Part shown: positions 1-5,420 of the stretch, in pieces
How positions within the stretch are numbered: the first letter of the stretch is position 1
Layout: each line of letters opens with the position of its first letter
DNA from: an uncultured Clostridia bacterium
GTDB lineage: Bacteria > Bacillota > Clostridia > Oscillospirales > Oscillospiraceae
NCBI GenBank assembly: GCA_945867445.1
Contig: CAMBID010000067.1
Location: forward strand, 1-5,420
DNA: 5,420 bases
Direction: 5' to 3'
The notes under the pieces: model-generated
What the model was told of the DNA's origin: nothing
Databases searched by the model: none
The model's input: the letters and a program-made list of their open reading frames with translations, nothing else
Program-made: the position numbers and the translations under genes

Positions 1-25
1 CTTTTGCGGCAGTCTGCCGCAAAAG
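1..25. repeat. Perfect 11-bp inverted repeat (hairpin) at window edge
   Basis: Arms CTTTTGCGGCA (1-11) and TGCCGCAAAAG (15-25) are exact reverse complements around a 3-base centre. The T run lies on the 5' arm and the A run on the 3' arm, and this holds on both strands because the element is symmetric. That is the opposite of the usual terminator layout (A run before, T run after), and no T tract follows on the plus strand. On the minus strand the bases after the hairpin lie outside the window, so a terminator for a minus-strand transcript cannot be excluded. The function is unknown. Confidence 0.7.
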
Positions 26-35
26 CCGTCTCATA

Positions 36-76
36 AGTTCTTGATAAAAAGCTTTAAAAGCTTTTTATCAAGAACT
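36..76. repeat. Perfect 41-base AT-rich palindrome
   Basis: The arms at 36-55 (AGTTCTTGATAAAAAGCTTT) and 57-76 are exact reverse complements of 20 bases each around a single central A at 56. Symmetry stops at 35/77. The element is about 24% GC, against a window that is clearly GC-rich, and it contains two AAGCTT sites and a central TTTAAA. RNA from either strand would fold into a long, mostly A-U stem, but neither strand has a T tract directly after it, so it is not a standard terminator. It lies beyond the terminator of the lipoprotein gene, outside any supported gene. Possible explanations are a dispersed palindromic repeat, a remnant of a small mobile element, or a site for a dimeric DNA-binding protein. 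The sequence alone does not decide between these. Confidence 0.85.
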
Positions 77-113
77 AGTATAACAGGGAGGCATTCGTAT
101 GACGCCGCCCCCG

Positions 114-159
114 AACAAAACAGAAACCACGGCCCCAGACGCAGCCTGAGGCCGTGGTT
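114..159 (-). terminator. Intrinsic terminator of the lipoprotein gene
   Basis: On the minus strand, 10 perfect base pairs (AACCACGGCC at 159-150 with GGCCGTGGTT at 134-125) continue inward through a U-G wobble, three Watson-Crick pairs, a G-U wobble and a C-G pair to a 3-base loop. The stem is followed by the T-rich run TCTGTTTTGTT (124-114). It starts 21 bases after the lipoprotein stop codon. The wobble pairs form only in minus-strand RNA (they become mismatches on the plus strand), which fits termination of the minus-strand operon. The plus strand also has a T run after the stem (GTTTTCT, 160-166), so weaker bidirectional use is possible. Confidence 0.88.
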
Positions 160-180
160 GTTTTCTGGGCGGATGGATGC

Positions 181-1698
181 TTACCCGGCCAGATGGAGCT
201 GCCAGGTGCCGAGATCATAGAAGGGATCGGCGGCGGTGGGGGTGAGGCCTTCGAAGACGCCCTGCTGGGTGAGGACGGAGCGGCTCTCAAAGCACAATGG
301 CAGGAAGGGGGACTGCTGGCGGACTTGGCGGCAGAAGGCGCTGACGGCGGAGGCGGTGCCGTTCTGGGCGGCGGCGGTGAGGCGTTCCGTCAGGACGGCG
401 CTGTCAAAGCCGCCGTAGTTCAGGGCGCCGCCAGGGGTCACAAGAGCGGTGATGTCCCAGTCCGCGCTGAGCTTCACCGCCGCGTAGCAGAGGTCGAAGT
501 CCCCACGCTCCAGGGCAGCGACATAGTCCGCCCAGGGCATGGCCCGGACTGTGACGCGCAGGTCGCAGACGGAGAGGGCGGCGGCCAGGTAGCTTGCGGC
601 GGCGCTCTTGAACTGGCTGTCGCTGCAGACCAGGAGGGTGAGGGGCCGCTCCTCGCCGGTATTCAGCCCGGCGCGGTCCAGGGCATCCTCGAAATCCTCA
701 TAGCGGTAGGGCTCTTCCAGGTCCTCCGGATAGAGGGGGGAGGCAGGGGAAACAGGGAACTGGGCGGCCCGGCCATGGCCGGAAAGGCAGGCGCTGACCA
801 GGCTTTCCCGGTCGATGCCCAGGCTCAGGCAGCGGCGGACGGCGGCGCTTTGCAGCAGCGCCGTCTTTCCGTTCAGGAGGAGGCAGTGGAGGATGGTGGT
901 GTTCACCTCTGCGATGTCATAGCGGCTGCCGGAGCGCAGGGGGGAGGTCCCGGTCTGATCCGAGACCAGAAGCTGCACGCCGTGGGAGGAGAACTGATAG
1001 CGGACGCTGCTCTCGTCTCCGCAGTCCACGAGGCGGATGGTCTCCGTGGGCAGGGCATTGCCCAGCCGCCAGTTGGGGTTGGCGGCGAGGAAACTGCCGT
1101 TTTCGTCCGAACTCAGGACGTAGGGCCCGGTGCCGGTGGGAACGGCGTTCTCCTGGGTGCCGGACTTCACGATGGGGATGTCCAGCAGGGCCGGGAGGCT
1201 GGCGTTGGGGCGGCTCAGGCGGAGGACTACCCTGCCTTGGCTCTCACTGACGGAGGTCACGGCGGAGAGCCGCGCGCCGTAGCGGTCGCTGGCTTTCGCC
1301 CGTTGCAGGGAGGCCGTCACGTCCCGGGTGCGGAGGGCGGAGCCGTCCGAGAAGCGGACATTCTGCCGGAGCGTCAGGGTCCAGACAGGGGCGTCGTCAT
1401 TGCACTGGGCGGATTCGCAGAGCCGGGGATGGGGGGTGAAGCTGGGGTCCAGGGCGTAGAGCCCCTCATAGAGGAGGGCGGCCACGGTCTGCTGGGCACC
1501 GTCCGGACTGGTGATGGGGTCCAGGGTGACGCCGTTGTACCAGGGGAGGGACAGCGCCTCCGGCAGGGGGACCACCTCCTCTTTCTGGGGAGTGATGTCA
1601 TCGGGATAGGGTTCCTCCTCCACGATGGCGGCGTCCTGCCAGCAGCCCGTCAGCAGCAGGCAGGGGAGCAGCAGCAGGGGCAGCAGGCGCTTTCTCAT
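181..1698 (-). CDS. Extracellular solute-binding lipoprotein, SBP family 5 (peptide/oligopeptide ABC transporter type)
   Basis: The 505-residue product begins MRKRLLPLLLLPCLLLTGC: a short basic start, a leucine-rich hydrophobic core and the lipobox LTGC with Cys19. It should be exported, lipidated and anchored to the outer face of the membrane. An acidic, Pro-rich linker (about 20-48) precedes the binding fold. Family 5 signs are PITSPDGAQQTVAALLYEGL (61-80), WTLTLRQNVRFSDGSAL with DV (106-127), GTGPYVL (189-195), VRRCLSLGIDRESLV (287-301), and LNYGGFDSAVL (426-436). The length is normal for the class. The frame stays open upstream to 1884, but the ATG at 1698 is chosen because the signal peptide starts there and an AAGGGAGG site lies just upstream; the longer version would bury the signal peptide. 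The start overlaps the pgeF stop by 4 bases, and a terminator follows 21 bases after the stop, so no permease or ATPase gene shares this unit downstream. The ligand cannot be read from the sequence; peptides are the usual class guess, with nickel, heme or sugars also known in this family. Confidence 0.92.
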   Translation of the reverse strand: MRKRLLPLLLLPCLLLTGCWQDAAIVEEEPYPDDITPQKEEVVPLPEALSLPWYNGVTLDPITSPDGAQQTVAALLYEGLYALDPSFTPHPRLCESAQCNDDAPVWTLTLRQNVRFSDGSALRTRDVTASLQRAKASDRYGARLSAVTSVSESQGRVVLRLSRPNASLPALLDIPIVKSGTQENAVPTGTGPYVLSSDENGSFLAANPNWRLGNALPTETIRLVDCGDESSVRYQFSSHGVQLLVSDQTGTSPLRSGSRYDIAEVNTTILHCLLLNGKTALLQSAAVRRCLSLGIDRESLVSACLSGHGRAAQFPVSPASPLYPEDLEEPYRYEDFEDALDRAGLNTGEERPLTLLVCSDSQFKSAAASYLAAALSVCDLRVTVRAMPWADYVAALERGDFDLCYAAVKLSADWDITALVTPGGALNYGGFDSAVLTERLTAAAQNGTASAVSAFCRQVRQQSPFLPLCFESRSVLTQQGVFEGLTPTAADPFYDLGTWQLHLAG

Positions 1699-2513
1699 GG
1701 GTCCTCCCTTCCCGGCAGGGCGATCATGGCGGCCTGGACGCCCCGGTTTTCGCCCATCTTCCGGTGGGACCAGAAGAGGTCCGGACGGCAGGCGGTGCAG
1801 AGGCCGCTCCCCTCGATGTTCTCTGGCCGGAGCCCGGCGCGGAGCAGCCACAGCCGGTTGAGACCGGAGAGATCCACATGCCACTTGGGAACGCGGTATG
1901 AGAGACAGGCTTCCGCGTCCGGCCCCAGGGCGGCGCGCATGGCATCGGGGACGTCGGCATCCGTCTCAAAGCAGCATTTCCCAATGCAGGGGCCCAGGGC
2001 GGCCAGGAGGTCGGCGGGGTCCGTGCCGTAGCTCTGGGTCATGGCCTGAACGGTTTTCTCCAGGATGCCCCCGGCGCAGCCCCGCCATCCGGCGTGGACG
2101 GCGGCGATGGCGGCGTGGACCGGGTCATGGAGGAGGATGACGCCGCAGTCGGCGGAGAAGACGGTGAGGGCAAGGCCGGGGACGTCCGTCATCAGGGCGT
2201 CCACGTCCCGGTAGTCCCGGGGACGGGTGAGCCCCTTGCCGGCATCCTCCGCTGTGACCCGGCGGAGATTGGTGGTGTGGGTCTGCTGGCTGAGGACGGC
2301 CTTCTCCGGATCGGTGCCGAGAACGGCGCAGAAGCGGCGGTAGTTTTTCCAGACGTTTCCGGGATCGTCGCCCCGGCTGGGACCCAGGTTCAGGGAATCC
2401 CAGGGGGCGGGGGAGACCCCGCCGGGGCGGGTGGAGAAGCCGTGGGGCAGGGCGGCCAGGAGGTCCGAGCGGAGGACGGTGAGTCCCGCCTCCTGATGAG
2501 GGGTGATGGCCAT
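1695..2513 (-). CDS. pgeF: Peptidoglycan editing factor PgeF / YfiH-YlmD family (DUF152 laccase-like domain)
   Basis: The 272-residue cytosolic protein has no signal peptide and matches the usual family length. The conserved metal/active-site positions are visible: QQTH with His79, SADC with Cys123, and VHAGWRG with His140. Other family blocks are HGFSTRPGGVS (24-34), WDSLNLG (38-44), DALMTD (105-110), LGPCIGKCCFE (173-183) and CTACRPDLFWSHR (239-251). In E. coli the homologue (YfiH) removes wrongly made UDP-MurNAc-L-serine, preventing serine from entering peptidoglycan. Homologues related to mammalian FAMIN/LACC1 act on purine nucleosides (phosphorylase and deaminase). Which activity dominates here is not visible. 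One oddity is that the residues after Cys123 are Gly-Val, where many relatives have x-Pro. The start ATG at 2513 has AAAGGAG 6 bases upstream. The stop overlaps the lipoprotein start as ATGA. A hairpin separates pgeF from secA, so it may be read by readthrough or from a promoter I cannot identify. Confidence 0.93.
   Translation of the reverse strand: MAITPHQEAGLTVLRSDLLAALPHGFSTRPGGVSPAPWDSLNLGPSRGDDPGNVWKNYRRFCAVLGTDPEKAVLSQQTHTTNLRRVTAEDAGKGLTRPRDYRDVDALMTDVPGLALTVFSADCGVILLHDPVHAAIAAVHAGWRGCAGGILEKTVQAMTQSYGTDPADLLAALGPCIGKCCFETDADVPDAMRAALGPDAEACLSYRVPKWHVDLSGLNRLWLLRAGLRPENIEGSGLCTACRPDLFWSHRKMGENRGVQAAMIALPGREDP
1703..1710 (-). promoter_or_regulatory. Ribosome binding site of the lipoprotein gene, inside the pgeF 3' end
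   Basis: Minus-strand AAGGGAGG lies 4 bases before the ATG at 1698-1696, within the last codons of pgeF. It settles the start at the signal peptide and, with the ATGA overlap, suggests translational coupling to pgeF. Confidence 0.8.
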
Positions 2514-2519
2514 AGGATG

Positions 2520-2526
2520 CTCCTTT
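2520..2526 (-). promoter_or_regulatory. Ribosome binding site of pgeF
   Basis: Minus-strand AAAGGAG ends 6 bases before the ATG at 2513-2511, an optimal spacing that supports this start. It lies only 24 bases downstream of the end of the secA-pgeF hairpin. Confidence 0.8.
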
Positions 2527-2540
2527 CTGCGGGGCGGTGA

Positions 2541-2593
2541 GGGAAAGGAAGCCGCCCCTGCCCTCCGGCAGGAGAACAGGGGCGGCGGTTTCC
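2541..2593 (-). terminator. Hairpin with imperfect T tract between secA and pgeF (terminator or attenuator)
   Basis: On the minus strand GCCGCCCCTG (2586-2577) pairs perfectly with CAGGGGCGGC (2560-2551). The stem continues inward through two U-G wobbles and CTCC/GGAG to a UGCC tetraloop, giving about 16 bp in all. Outside it, GGAA (2593-2590) can pair with TTCC (2550-2547) across a 3-base bulge. The downstream run TTCCTTTCCC is T-rich but broken by Cs, so termination is probably partial. It starts 35 bases after the secA stop codon. As with the terminator at 114-159, the wobble pairs form only in minus-strand RNA. It could instead be a stability or processing hairpin. A competing 6-bp hairpin (2557-2562 with 2567-2572) is also possible. 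Confidence 0.65.
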
Positions 2594-2628
2594 TATCAGG
2601 ATATCCGGCACGGGGGCGGGATATGCGC

Positions 2629-5364
<2,736 letters not shown>

Positions 5365-5373
5365 ATTCGATCA

Positions 5374-5382
5374 TCCTTTCTG
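5374..5382 (-). promoter_or_regulatory. Ribosome binding site of secA
   Basis: Minus-strand AGAAAGGAT, followed by GATC, resembles the full anti-16S complement AGAAAGGAGGTGATC. It lies 9 bases before the ATG at 5364-5362 and favours that start over the in-frame ATG at 5355-5353. Confidence 0.7.
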
Positions 5383-5385
5383 CAT

Positions 5386-5400
5386 GCCCCCGGAAGGGGC
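5386..5400 (-). other. Short GC hairpin in the secA leader
   Basis: GCCCC (minus strand 5400-5396) can pair with GGGGC (5390-5386) around a 5-base loop, ending 3 bases before the secA ribosome binding site. No T tract follows, so it is not an intrinsic terminator. It could influence secA translation or be a chance pairing in GC-rich sequence. The remaining 20 bases to the window edge show no promoter or gene that I can support. Confidence 0.3.
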
Positions 5401-5420
5401 GGATACCACCGATGGCGGGG

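Noticed and set aside
1..34. Minus-strand frame starting at the ATG at 34-32 (MRRLLRQTAAK...) and running off the window
   Set aside because: There is no ribosome binding site upstream, the frame runs through the perfect hairpin at 1-25, and only 11 codons are visible.
41..71. Possible promoter with TTGATA (41-46) and TATCAA (66-71)
   Set aside because: The spacing is 19 bases, the -10 match is poor, and both boxes arise from the palindrome itself, so they appear identically on both strands.
79..84. TATAAC as a -10 box on the plus strand
   Set aside because: No -35 box sits at a suitable distance, and transcription would start at or inside the AGGGAGG sequence.
1699..1884. N-terminal extension of 62 residues on the lipoprotein
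   Set aside because: The extension would lie inside pgeF in another frame, is Arg/Pro-rich, and would place the lipoprotein signal peptide internally. The ATG at 1698 has a strong ribosome binding site.
154..2031. Long plus-strand open frame (625 codons) opposite the lipoprotein and pgeF genes
   Set aside because: It lies antisense to two genes with clear family motifs. Its translation is Gly/Ala/Val-rich with no recognisable domain, and it starts inside the terminator hairpin without a ribosome binding site. It is a codon-bias shadow in GC-rich DNA.
2601..2624. Short inverted repeat ATATCC/GGATAT just after the secA stop
   Set aside because: It has only 6 bp and a 12-base loop with no T tract, overshadowed by the much stronger hairpin at 2551-2586.
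2514..2628. Expected prfB (release factor 2) after secA, as in Bacillus
   Set aside because: The gene following secA is clearly pgeF, and the gap has no coding signal or frameshift site.

Overview
The window comes from a high-GC genome and carries three complete genes, all on the minus strand and so transcribed from right to left. In order of transcription they are secA (preprotein translocase ATPase), pgeF (YfiH/YlmD-type multicopper-oxidase-fold protein) and an extracellular solute-binding lipoprotein of the peptide/oligopeptide SBP_bac_5 class. Strong AAGGAGG-like ribosome binding sites, a clostridial-looking SecA with an acidic segment and an extra segment before its helicase motif VI region, and a Gram-positive-style lipoprotein all point to a high-GC Bacillota, most likely the Oscillospiraceae (Flavonifractor/Oscillibacter-like). 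This placement is inference from sequence character, not from a search.

Right end (5365-5420): the short secA leader, with a good ribosome binding site and a small GC hairpin but no recognisable promoter. Positions 2629-5364 are secA, intact from Walker A to the C-terminal zinc-binding SEC-C tail. Positions 2514-2628 are a 115-base gap whose main content is a 16-bp hairpin followed by a broken T tract. It looks like a terminator or attenuator between secA and pgeF. Positions 1695-2513 are pgeF, which overlaps the next gene by 4 bases (ATGA). Positions 181-1698 are the lipoprotein gene, closed by a strong terminator at 114-159.

Left end (1-113): no supported gene. It holds two perfect inverted repeats, an 11-bp stem at 1-25 and a striking 41-base AT-rich palindrome at 36-76 (about 24% GC in a GC-rich window). 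A tiny plus-strand reading frame with a good ribosome binding site follows and runs into the terminator.

Functionally, SecA drives export of Sec substrates, and the lipoprotein's signal peptide makes it a likely Sec client. PgeF is a cytosolic enzyme linked to peptidoglycan precursor quality control and nucleoside chemistry. The pgeF-lipoprotein pair is tightly coupled, but no permease or ATPase gene follows before the terminator, so the binding protein is an orphan within this transcription unit. Most of the window is ordinary housekeeping sequence. I see no clear sign of a new defence or mobile system. The least explained part is the AT-rich palindrome at the left edge.
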